From positions 16,642 to 80,641 of the forward strand of contig JAISXH010000026.1 in the NCBI GenBank assembly GCA_031270825.1: a stretch of 64,000 nt of DNA, in the 5' to 3' direction. The first letter of the stretch is position 1, and each line of letters opens with the position of its first letter. Of this stretch, positions 8,699 to 16,174 are shown piece by piece. The notes below the pieces were generated by a model that ran no database searches, was not told where the DNA came from, and saw only the letters and a list, made by a program, of their open reading frames with translations. The translations under genes and the position numbers were made by a program. Source of the stretch: Bifidobacteriaceae bacterium. Lineage in GTDB: Bacteria > Actinomycetota > Actinomycetes > Actinomycetales > WQXJ01.

Positions 8699-9709
8699 AT
8701 GTCCAATCCGCCAACCAAGGTTGTCCTATACGGCAGCGGCCTGATGGGCGCCATCATCATCCGCTACCTGCTCGAAAAAGGATTCGAGTTGATCGGGGTG
8801 ATCGACTCCAACCCCAAGCTGATCGGCCAGGACGCAGGGCGCGTCGCGGGCCTCGACCGCGACCTTGGCGTCATCGTCTCCAATGACGCCGAAGAAGTCC
8901 TCTCCCGTGGCGCCGACATCGCCGTGCTGACCCTGCTGAGCCTGATGAGCGACATGGAACCGTTCTTCGCGGCCTGCGCCCGCCATGGCGTCAACGCCAT
9001 CTCCACCTGCGAAGAAGCCTTCTACCCTCGCACCACCTCGCCTGAGATCACGGCCCGGCTCGATCGCCTGGCCAAAGAGCATGGCGTCACTCTGACCGGT
9101 TCCGGCTACCAGGATGTCTATTGGGGCAATCTGGCCACGGTGATCGCCGGCTCGACCCAGCGGATCACGGCCATGGAAGGTTTCAGCTCCTACAACGTGG
9201 ACGATTACGGGATCGCCCTGGCCCAAGTCCACGGCGTGGGCTTGACCGCCGAGGAGTTCCTGCGCGACATCGCCGACGCCAACGTGCCGTCTTTCGCCAT
9301 GAACGTGCCTGGCTGGATCGCATCGCAAATGGGCTTGGAGATGACCGACATCACTCAGGAGCTGATGCCCGAATTCGTGACCGCGCCGCTCGAGTCGTCA
9401 ACCCTGGGCCGGACCATACTGCCCGGCCAGGCCGCTGGCATGACCGCCCAGGCCACCGCCCACACCCGCCAGGGGATCGACATCATCATGAAGGTCCAGG
9501 GCAAGGTCTACCGTCCCGAGGAGGTCGACAACAACGACTGGGTCATCCGCGGCGAGCCGACCACCCGCGTCAAGATCGCCGAACCGGCCACGGTCGAGCT
9601 CACCTGCGCCACGATCGTCAACCGCATCCCCCAAGTGATCGCCGCCGAGCCCGGCTTCACCACCCTCGAGAAGCTGCGCCCGGCGCCCTACCTGCTCCCC
9701 GTGAACTAG
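8699..9709 (+). CDS. NAD(P)-dependent oxidoreductase, 2,4-diaminopentanoate dehydrogenase-like
   Basis: A 336-residue enzyme with an N-terminal Rossmann fold (VVLYGSGLMG, residues 7-17, where the usual GxGxxG appears as GSGLMG) like dihydrodipicolinate reductase. Its C-terminal half resembles the 2,4-diaminopentanoate dehydrogenase family (GSGYQDVYWGNL, FSSYNVDDYG). That family deaminates diamino acids in amino-acid fermentation. ATG at 8699 is preceded by GAGGAGG. It follows the dehydratase activase on the same strand after 329 bp, which would suit an amino-acid fermentation locus. That link is inference, and the true substrate is open. Confidence 0.7.
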   Translation: MSNPPTKVVLYGSGLMGAIIIRYLLEKGFELIGVIDSNPKLIGQDAGRVAGLDRDLGVIVSNDAEEVLSRGADIAVLTLLSLMSDMEPFFAACARHGVNAISTCEEAFYPRTTSPEITARLDRLAKEHGVTLTGSGYQDVYWGNLATVIAGSTQRITAMEGFSSYNVDDYGIALAQVHGVGLTAEEFLRDIADANVPSFAMNVPGWIASQMGLEMTDITQELMPEFVTAPLESSTLGRTILPGQAAGMTAQATAHTRQGIDIIMKVQGKVYRPEEVDNNDWVIRGEPTTRVKIAEPATVELTCATIVNRIPQVIAAEPGFTTLEKLRPAPYLLPVN

Positions 9710-10159
9710 CGACCCCCGTTCGGCCAGGCCGGCCGGACTGATCGATACCCGATCCCGTTTGGCCAGGCCGGGCTCTCGGCGCCCAGTGCCGTTGAGCCGG
9801 TTACCCGGACCAGCCGCATCGCAGCCCGATGCCGTTTGGGCTGCCCGGGCCGTCGACGCCCGGTGCCGTCGGGCCGGGCCTGACTTGGGTCACCCTGTCT
9901 GGATTCTTGCGACCGAATGGCTCTGATCTGGTCCGATGGTTGGCTTTAGCGCCGCCGCCAGGGGCTAAACAGGGCCGGCCCTGAGGCGCCAAGCGGGTTG
10001 ACCCAACTCGGCCCCTATGCCGTCGGGCCGGGCCGGACGGTCAGCGCCCAGTGCCATTTGGCCTGGCCGAACGAACATGCCGGCGCCTCGTCTTTTCGCT
10101 TTTTGGGGGCGCGTTTTGAGGGTGTGGCCTGGGGTTTTGTTGGGGTTTTTGCGGTTGTT
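9710..10159. other. intergenic region with diverged short repeats
   Basis: No convincing gene is present. Variants of a motif like ATGCCGTTTGGCC followed by GCGCCCAGTGCCGTT recur near 9750, 9830, 9870, 10018 and 10050, and weaker versions occur elsewhere in the window (for example 16065). It looks like decayed intergenic repeat DNA. Confidence 0.5.
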
Positions 10160-10339
10160 TCAGGTAGCCAAACGCTTGGCGGCCCAGGCGAGGTCGCGCC
10201 GCCAGGCGCGGAGCTGCTCGATGGTGGCCCATTCCCGGTCGGATGAGACGCCGAGCGCTTGGTCGATCCGGTCCCAGGTGTCGGGCCGGTCGAGGAGGTA
10301 GACGCCGGGCCCGGCCGGGCTATCCGGACGCACAGGCAT
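10160..10339 (-). CDS. small ORF, 59 residues, doubtful
   Basis: An ATG at 10339 opens a 59-codon frame ending at 10160. Its composition looks protein-like (LLDRPDTWDRIDQALG, then REWATIEQLRAWRRDLAWAAKR), suggesting two amphipathic helices. It lies downstream of the DUF4143 ATPase gene on the same strand. No ribosome-binding site is seen, so it may be a remnant of a longer gene. I do not recognise the family. Confidence 0.3.
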   Translation of the reverse strand: MPVRPDSPAGPGVYLLDRPDTWDRIDQALGVSSDREWATIEQLRAWRRDLAWAAKRLAT

Positions 10340-10392
10340 ACGCCCGATGCCGTTGGTCCGGTTGGCCAGGCCGGCCGGGTCGGCGCTCTCGG

Positions 10393-11667
10393 CTACGGGC
10401 CGAGCAGCGCGGCCGGGATCACGGCTATGCCGTCATTGCGGCGGTAGGCCTGGGAGCCGCTGGTGATGACGGCGCCGTCGGCGAAACTGTCGCCCAGGCG
10501 GTCGCGGAGCCACAACAGCTGTTTGACGTCATTGGCGACCGGGGTGGCCGTGAGCTTCACGTCCAGAGCCACCACCGCCCCGGTCGGGCTCTCCACCACC
10601 AAGTCCACCTCGTGCTGGCCGCCATGGGTGCGCAGGTGTCGCACCTCGGCGTCGTTGGCTTGGGCATAGGTCTTGACGCTCATCGCCACCACATGCTCGA
10701 ACAGGGAGCCCAACAGGTTGCCGTCGCGCAGGTGGGAACGCGTGCCCTGGCTGCCGCGCAGCAAGGCGGCGGCGTCGACTTTGAGCAGGCGTGCGGCTAA
10801 GGCCGGATCGGCCAGGTAGTGCTTCGGCGCCCAGGTCAGACGCTCGATCCGGGACTCGGTCGGCGACCAGGCCTCGACCGGGTCGAGTAGCCACAGTCGG
10901 CTCAGCACTTGCCGATAGGCGATCGCGGCCGGTTTGGACGGCTTGTCGCTCACTCCCGGCATGGCCGCGTCCAGAATGCGGTTGTAGCTGGTGGTGTTGG
11001 CCGTGGCGGCGGCATATGCCGCCATCCATTGCATCAACGCCGTCGGCTTGCGCACCGGATAGCCCTGCTCCGGGAACTCACGGCGAACCACGTTTCCGAT
11101 GTAGGAGTCGAGCAGGCGCCCGCGAATGCGTTCTGGCTGGGGCCTGATCGCCGGAAAGCCTGATGCCGTGATCTCGTCGACGTAATCCGCCAGCTTGAGC
11201 TTGGTGCGCCCGCTGGCCCTGGCTTCGCCCCGAAGCATCGCTCCGAGCGAGACGGTTGTCGGGCCTAGCCCACGTTCGGCCAAGGCCAGCGGGCGCATCA
11301 TGAAGCTGACGATCCGCCCCGCCCCTGAGTGGACCTGCGTTCCACGCGGCGGCGAGGCGCTGCCGGCAATGATGTAGTGGCCTTCCGCCACGCCAGCGTC
11401 GACCGATCGGCGGACCCGGTCCCACACCTCCGGTTGGCGCTGCCATTCATCGATCAACAGCGGCGGCGTCTCGGTTTCAATAGCGTCTGGATCGGCCTGG
11501 AAGAGTTCGCGGTCCCGCACCTGGTCAAGGCTGAGCACGCTGGCGGACCGTTGCAGCGCCGTCGCGGTCTTGCCCACCCCCTTGGCGCCAAAGATGTGAG
11601 TGGCCGCCAAACGGGGCTGGAACTCGTCCAGCTCGTCGTCAATCACTCGTCGTTGATAATCCCGCAC
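10393..11667 (-). CDS. AAA ATPase with DUF4143 (AAA_14 family)
   Basis: A 424-residue ATPase of the AAA_14/DUF4143 family. Walker A is GAKGVGKT (about residues 27-34), Walker B is LLIDEWQ, and YIIAGSAS is the sensor region. The C-terminal half is DUF4143 and ends with a nuclease-like HEVDLVVE...LDVKL motif. These proteins are widespread and often stand alone in variable regions. Their function is poorly known; some are proposed toxin-antitoxin or defence-related ATPases. The GTG start at 11667 has no Shine-Dalgarno but sits 6 nt after TAAAGT, consistent with a leaderless transcript. Confidence 0.85.
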   Translation of the reverse strand: MRDYQRRVIDDELDEFQPRLAATHIFGAKGVGKTATALQRSASVLSLDQVRDRELFQADPDAIETETPPLLIDEWQRQPEVWDRVRRSVDAGVAEGHYIIAGSASPPRGTQVHSGAGRIVSFMMRPLALAERGLGPTTVSLGAMLRGEARASGRTKLKLADYVDEITASGFPAIRPQPERIRGRLLDSYIGNVVRREFPEQGYPVRKPTALMQWMAAYAAATANTTSYNRILDAAMPGVSDKPSKPAAIAYRQVLSRLWLLDPVEAWSPTESRIERLTWAPKHYLADPALAARLLKVDAAALLRGSQGTRSHLRDGNLLGSLFEHVVAMSVKTYAQANDAEVRHLRTHGGQHEVDLVVESPTGAVVALDVKLTATPVANDVKQLLWLRDRLGDSFADGAVITSGSQAYRRNDGIAVIPAALLGP

Positions 11668-11673
11668 CCCACT

Positions 11674-11698
11674 ACTTTACCGTTTCGCAGAGTGAAAC
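11674..11698 (-). promoter_or_regulatory. leaderless promoter -10 and inverted repeat for the DUF4143 ATPase
   Basis: On the minus strand, TAAAGT (11674-11679) ends 6 nt before the GTG start. An inverted repeat, GTTTC/GAAAC with a 7-bp spacer (11682-11698), lies directly upstream between the -10 and where the -35 would be, so it is a candidate operator. Confidence 0.45.
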
Positions 11699-11828
11699 AT
11701 GACCATTCCGCAGGCCCCTACTTGACTGTTACGTAAAGCTTTGGCAAGCGCAGGACCCATCCAGATGCCACGACCGGCCGACCTCGCGACCAGATCCCCC
11801 TCAGTCCCGCCGCCTCATGATGTAGGAC

Positions 11829-11975
11829 CACGCAAGGGGACGGTGATTGTGCTTACTCGCCCCCGACCACGCAAGGGGACGCCTGGTCCGCAGGATCACC
11901 GTCCCCCTGCGGAATCAACACAATCACCGTCCCCTTGCGTATGCGGAATCAACACAATCACCGTCCCCTTGCGTA
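11829..11975. repeat. cluster of ~31-nt GGGGACGGTGATTGTG-type repeats
   Basis: Five full or partial copies occur in both orientations. Two are identical 33-nt forms (TGCGGAATCAACACAATCAC followed by CGTCCCCTTGCGT) at 11908-11940 and 11942-11974. The others are inverted at 11831-11852 and 11870-11880 and partial at 11894-11910. A second cluster lies at 40620-40720. The shape recalls REP-like sequences tied to REP-associated tyrosine transposases, but no transposase is in the window. Confidence 0.8.
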
Positions 11976-12011
11976 ATTTGGCTGGGTGGGTCGGGCGATC
12001 GGGGGCGATGG

Positions 12012-12084
12012 AGCCACCTATCGGACTCGAACCGATGACCGTCCGCTTACAAGGCGGGAGCTCTACCAACTGAGCTAAGGTGGC
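12012..12084 (-). tRNA. tRNA-Thr (anticodon TGT)
   Basis: The minus strand folds as a full cloverleaf: acceptor GCCACCT/AGGTGGC, D-arm AGCTCAGTTGGTAGAGCT, anticodon stem around CTTGTAA (anticodon TGT, reads ACA), and T-arm with GGTTCGAGTCC. CCA is not encoded. Confidence 0.96.
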
Positions 12085-12367
12085 GCAAACCTGATACCCG
12101 AGGTACCGCAAACCCACTCACGCGAGGCCATGCGCAACTGCGCGCCTATCAGCCTAGCCGACGTGGGCCGCAAGATGGCTTCCCCCCGGCAGGTTGGCGG
12201 AGCAGCCGAACCGGTGCGGTTCCACGCAACAAGGGTTTCTTGGCGCTGGTGCGCGGCCAGCCAGACAACGGGCTTTAGCCTGGTTGACGGCGGGCCCCGA
12301 CGACCGTCCCGTTCAAACGCTGGCGGGACCTCTTACAGAAGGACCCGCCAGCGGCGCAGACAGCATC

Positions 12368-12559
12368 TCAATCGTGGGAGCGATCTCGGCGCGGCCTGCC
12401 CGCCAGGTGGCCAACGACGACGACCACTGCGACAGAGCCAAGCGCTACCAGGGACATAGTCGCGAATGACAACCAGGACCAGCCCTCCAGGGCGGCGGAC
12501 GCTGCAGGCACGGTGATCGCAACGATCACTCCTGCCGTTAGTCCCCTACGCCAGTTCAT
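12368..12559 (-). CDS. small two-helix membrane protein
   Basis: A 63-residue protein starting with ATG at 12559, two bases after the stop of the secreted protein gene upstream, so it is very likely co-translated with it. It has two hydrophobic segments (about residues 8-25 and 32-52) and a basic tail (GRPRRDRSHD). A small membrane protein directly behind a small secreted protein recalls bacteriocin immunity partners, but there is no sequence match to support that. The family is not recognised. Confidence 0.55.
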   Translation of the reverse strand: MNWRRGLTAGVIVAITVPAASAALEGWSWLSFATMSLVALGSVAVVVVVGHLAGRPRRDRSHD

Positions 12560-12561
12560 TC

Positions 12562-13104
12562 TCAGCGCTTGACGCACTTGTAGCCCGTGGGCAAGGGCGG
12601 CCAGTAGTGGATCTCGAGTTCCGGCTTGTTCCCGACGCAGATGCCGCCCCTGTCGATGATCCAGGTCGCCGCGGCTACTAGTACCCCCGTGATAGCGGCG
12701 CACGCCACCTGGCCGACCCCCGGCACGGCACAGATCAGGACCGCCAGGGCCGCCGCCTCGCCGGCCACAAGGGCCTTTTGGTCCCGTGCGTTCAAATAGA
12801 TGTAGAGGCCAACGGCGAAACCCACGTCGATGAGCGGTGTGACTTCTCCGGTGCCGGGCTTGGACGGTGGAACCGCGACAACGCTGCCCGTCGGCAAGGT
12901 GTGGACAGTCCAGCCCTCAGGCAGACCGGCCGTCGACTTGACGACGGTGGCCGGCGTGCCGGGTGTTGCAGCGGCTGTCAACGTCAGCGTATCGACTCGC
13001 TCGACGGCTTCCGCTGTCCGCGCCGGCGCAACGCCGATCAGGCCTCCGAGTGCCAGGCTGAGCGCCGCGATCAGACCGGCAGTAAGTGCTGCCAGTTTCT
13101 TCAT
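12562..13104 (-). CDS. small secreted protein, possible bacteriocin-like
   Basis: A 180-residue protein. ATG at 13104 follows GGAGGAG, which argues against a longer upstream frame. A Sec signal peptide covers about residues 1-32 (MKKLAAL...APARTAEA). The mature part has a variable Pro/Thr-rich section and then a Gly/Ala-rich hydrophobic stretch with conserved-looking Cys residues (LICAVPGVGQVACAAI). It ends in DRGGICVGNKPELEI and GYKCVKR. The hydrophobic core plus Cys-containing tail could insert in membranes. The 63-residue membrane protein behind it may be an immunity or anchoring partner. The function is unproven. Confidence 0.7.
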   Translation of the reverse strand: MKKLAALTAGLIAALSLALGGLIGVAPARTAEAVERVDTLTLTAAATPGTPATVVKSTAGLPEGWTVHTLPTGSVVAVPPSKPGTGEVTPLIDVGFAVGLYIYLNARDQKALVAGEAAALAVLICAVPGVGQVACAAITGVLVAAATWIIDRGGICVGNKPELEIHYWPPLPTGYKCVKR

Positions 13105-13336
13105 GTTCTCCTCCTTTGTGGGATGGGCGGACGTTCTCTTCCTTGCGAACACCCGGGGGAGGTGTTAAGAATCAACCCAACACAGAGTAAAAACTATGTC
13201 AAATCGAGCTGCCAAGCCACTGATGCCCGGCTCCCACCGTCTCAACGGGGGCAGCGACCAGGCGGCCACCCTGCGTTGTCTCTGGGCGCGCAGGGGCCAG
13301 GCCAGGTCTACGAACTCAAGACCAGCCTCCCCCAGA

Positions 13337-14293
13337 TTACTCGGCGGCGTCCGGCTTGTTGCCCGCGCGGACGTTGGCGATCGCCGCGTCGAGATCACCC
13401 GGCACATAGGCTTGCTCGCCCGCCTCGTTAGTGCCCTGAAGAAGCCAGGCGTTCCAGACTTCGGGCTCGGAACCGGCGAAGTACATCAGCACTGTCGGGG
13501 TCCCGCCGGCCCCGGCCAAGCCCTGGTCTGATGACCAACGCGCCCATTCGGCGGCCGGGGAATCGCTCAACTGGTCAATCGTGGCCTGGCTGACCCCGAC
13601 CTCCTTGGCCAAGTCCGCGATCTGCTGGTCTGTCAACTCGTCGCCGTCTTGGGATTCCTCCGGCTGGTTCTCCCACAACACCTCGTGGAAGGCCCAGAAC
13701 TTGTCTGGCTCCAGGGCCGCCACCGTGTCCACGGCCAGCATGGACCGCCATGAATAGTTGTCGTTCAAGTCCGTCAAGAGGGAATTGTTGACCGGATGAA
13801 TGACCAATCGGATTTCGCCCGCCTGGGCCTTAGCCGCCAGCGCTTGGCCATGTGCTTGTTCCAACAACCCACACCACGGGCAAACGAAGTCGGAGATGAT
13901 CTCCACTGTCACGGCCTCGTCGGCCGCCGGTGCTGGTCCGCCCGGCACCAGATCCTGTCCAACCAAGATTCCGCCGGTCCCCTGGGCGCCGGGCGGCTGG
14001 ACCGATTCGGCGCCGCCTTCAGTGGCCTTCCCGGTGGCACCGGTCGATCCGGTGGTGGCCCCAGTCGAGCCGGTGGCGGCGCCGGTCGGACCCGGAGGAG
14101 TCGGCGAAGGCCGGCTCAGAATCAGAGCCACCGCCACCACCACGACCACCACCACCAGGAGCGCCCCACCGATGATGATGGCCCGCTGACGGCTTCGCCG
14201 TGCCCGCTCGCGCACTGCCTCCTCGATCGACAGGCCCTTCTGGCCGGGGTTGGTCGAGCGTCCGCTTGAGCCTGTAGGCCTCTTGTCGCTCAT
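13337..14293 (-). CDS. membrane-anchored DsbA-family thiol oxidoreductase
   Basis: A 318-residue extracytoplasmic thioredoxin-fold protein. A basic cytoplasmic N terminus precedes one transmembrane helix (about residues 38-60, all Val/Ala/Leu). A Gly/Ser/Thr-rich linker with GATGSTGAT repeats follows, then a DsbA-like domain with the active site CPWC (FVCPWCGLLE) and a cis-Pro loop (GGTPTVL). Such proteins oxidise or isomerise disulfides in exported proteins. A second, separately evolved DsbA and a MauE-like protein lie just upstream on the same strand, forming a redox cluster. Confidence 0.88.
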   Translation of the reverse strand: MSDKRPTGSSGRSTNPGQKGLSIEEAVRERARRSRQRAIIIGGALLVVVVVVVAVALILSRPSPTPPGPTGAATGSTGATTGSTGATGKATEGGAESVQPPGAQGTGGILVGQDLVPGGPAPAADEAVTVEIISDFVCPWCGLLEQAHGQALAAKAQAGEIRLVIHPVNNSLLTDLNDNYSWRSMLAVDTVAALEPDKFWAFHEVLWENQPEESQDGDELTDQQIADLAKEVGVSQATIDQLSDSPAAEWARWSSDQGLAGAGGTPTVLMYFAGSEPEVWNAWLLQGTNEAGEQAYVPGDLDAAIANVRAGNKPDAAE

Positions 14294-14383
14294 GATCGCG
14301 CCTCTCCATCCGTTGGTCTTGACAGCCGTTGGTTCCGGCCGGCTCTGCCTGGCCCGGGCGCCTCGTCTAGGCGCCGGTCGGGG

Positions 14384-15229
14384 CTACTTGTTGGGGTCTT
14401 CGCCGTCCAGCACCTTGGCGATGGCGTCGTCGAGATTGATCGTGCCAGGGTTCGTGATCAAGGTCAGATTGCCATCCGACTTGCCAACCCACAGCGACGG
14501 CGTGGTGCCGACACCGTCCGCGACTGCCTGACTGGTCTCGTATTCGACCCAGGACGAGAATTCGGAATCGGCGAACCGGTCGGTCACGTCAGCTGGCACG
14601 CCCAAACCTTGGGCCAACTCGACCAATTGCTCGGCGGTCAGGCCTTCTGTTCCCTCGTCAGGCTGGGTCCCGGTTTCGAACAGCTTGGCATGGAAAGCCA
14701 CGAACTTGTCGGGAGCGTAGTTCGCCACAATCATGGCGGCGTTGGTCGCCCGGCTGGAATAGCCCGCCGGACTGGACTGGCTGTCCAGGAACGCCACCGG
14801 CTGGAGCTCAAGCTTGATCTTCCCAGCCGCCGCGAGTTCCTCGAACTTCGCGCCGAGGCGCCGCTCCAGCGACCCGCAGCCCGGGCAGATGTAGTCGGAG
14901 TAAACCCGCACCACGGCCACATCCTCGCCTTCGGCGGGTGCGCCGCCGGCCGCCAGGTCTTGGCCGATCACAATGGCGCCAGCTTCGATCGCTCCCTTAG
15001 GACGCGCGATCTCGTCATAGTTCGATTCGGTCGACTGACGGAGCACCAGAACGACCGCTACCACCACGGCCACGGCGACCACCGCGCCGATGCCGATCGT
15101 GATCAGCTTGGTGCGCCGCTCTTTCGCCGCTTGAACGGCCTTCAACCGTTCGGCTTCGGCCCGCGCCCGCGCGGCGTCCTCGTTCCGCCGCGCGGCTGCG
15201 CCTTTACCCGACTTGCTCTTGCTCGCCAT
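14384..15229 (-). CDS. membrane-anchored DsbA-family thiol oxidoreductase
   Basis: A 281-residue paralogue of the neighbouring DsbA-like protein. It has a charged cytoplasmic N terminus with many Arg/Glu, a transmembrane helix at about residues 42-63, and a thioredoxin-like domain with the active site CPGC (YICPGCGSLE) and a cis-Pro loop (TTPSLWV). Its active-site dipeptide PG differs from PW in the partner, so the two may differ in redox potential. It lies between the other DsbA gene and the MauE/DoxX gene. Confidence 0.88.
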   Translation of the reverse strand: MASKSKSGKGAAARRNEDAARARAEAERLKAVQAAKERRTKLITIGIGAVVAVAVVVAVVLVLRQSTESNYDEIARPKGAIEAGAIVIGQDLAAGGAPAEGEDVAVVRVYSDYICPGCGSLERRLGAKFEELAAAGKIKLELQPVAFLDSQSSPAGYSSRATNAAMIVANYAPDKFVAFHAKLFETGTQPDEGTEGLTAEQLVELAQGLGVPADVTDRFADSEFSSWVEYETSQAVADGVGTTPSLWVGKSDGNLTLITNPGTINLDDAIAKVLDGEDPNK

Positions 15230-15321
15230 ATCCGTCCTTCAGATTCACTTGGGCCGACCTGACGGTTCGCCTCTCGGCCGGCCTTTCCTCGTTCCTTGCC
15301 ACAATCCCTCCCGCGGTTTGA

Positions 15322-15978
15322 CTAGCCCGCAGGGCCGGTCGCGCCGGACGACTCGTCTGCGGCCACCGCCGGATCTTCTTCCGGCCGACCATCCTGGTCC
15401 TCAGCCAGGACCTCGTCTTCGTCTGCCTCGTCGAGTTCGCCGATCTGAATCAACTCCGTGTCCAGCCGACCGACTGGGTTCAAACCGAACACGTTGTCCA
15501 GCGATGCGACCGACCGGGGCCAAATGACCAAGAACGCCGCCATCGCCAGGAATCCGATATCGCGCAGGATGTCCTCGGCGTACGCGGGCTCTGTGCCTGG
15601 CGCCAACTCGGTGCCCACGGCGAAACAGCCGCAATCGATGTTCAGCCCGCGCGCCCAAGCCGATGCGATCCCGGCGATGAACGCCACCTGCATCAGCCCA
15701 AACACCACCGAGGCATAGCGAGTCAACAACCCGGCCACGAAGACCACTCCCAGTGCCAACTCGACGATGGGCAGGGCCACTCCGATTAGCTGATTGATCG
15801 AAGTCGGAAAAATCTGATAAAGCCCCACCGCCAAGCCGCTGCCACGCAAGTCTCGCAGCTTCGGAAGCGCGGCCTTCACCGTCACCACTGCCAGCCCGAG
15901 CCGCACCACCAGCGACAGCCACGGTTGCAGTCGTGCCCATAGGGGCGCGCCGACATTCGCTTCTGGGGGTGTTGTCAC
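15322..15978 (-). CDS. MauE/DoxX-family membrane redox protein
   Basis: A 218-residue membrane protein with four predicted helices in the first 150 residues. It carries the MauE-type motif NIDCGCF in the loop after helix three, a Cys pair implicated in disulfide exchange. The C-terminal 55 residues are acidic and cytoplasmic (DEADEDEVLAEDQ). MauE-like proteins usually sit beside DsbA proteins and probably recycle their thiols, as here. The GTG start at 15978 lies 7 nt after TACAGT without a Shine-Dalgarno, so it is probably leaderless. Confidence 0.82.
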   Translation of the reverse strand: MTTPPEANVGAPLWARLQPWLSLVVRLGLAVVTVKAALPKLRDLRGSGLAVGLYQIFPTSINQLIGVALPIVELALGVVFVAGLLTRYASVVFGLMQVAFIAGIASAWARGLNIDCGCFAVGTELAPGTEPAYAEDILRDIGFLAMAAFLVIWPRSVASLDNVFGLNPVGRLDTELIQIGELDEADEDEVLAEDQDGRPEEDPAVAADESSGATGPAG

Positions 15979-15985
15979 CCGGCCT

Positions 15986-15991
15986 ACTGTA
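15986..15991 (-). promoter_or_regulatory. -10 element TACAGT, leaderless start of the MauE-like gene
   Basis: On the minus strand TACAGT is followed by 7 nt and the GTG start codon, placing the transcription start at or next to the start codon. Confidence 0.5.
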
Positions 15992-16174
15992 GCGCCCGCA
16001 CCGATGAATCCGCTCGGCGATCACAAATCTGTCACCTTAGTGGCCAGGTCGGTAGTTCAACGGCCGATGCCGTCCACCCCGTTCGGTGCGCCGGCGTCCG
16101 GACGCCCGCCCGGACGCCGGCAAACAATTGCGAAGCGTCTAGCTAAGGCCGGCGCGGCCAATTAGCGTTCCCGA

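Noticed and set aside
11829..11975. CRISPR array
   Set aside because: Copies occur in both orientations with irregular spacing, the spacers are not uniform in length, and no cas genes are present.
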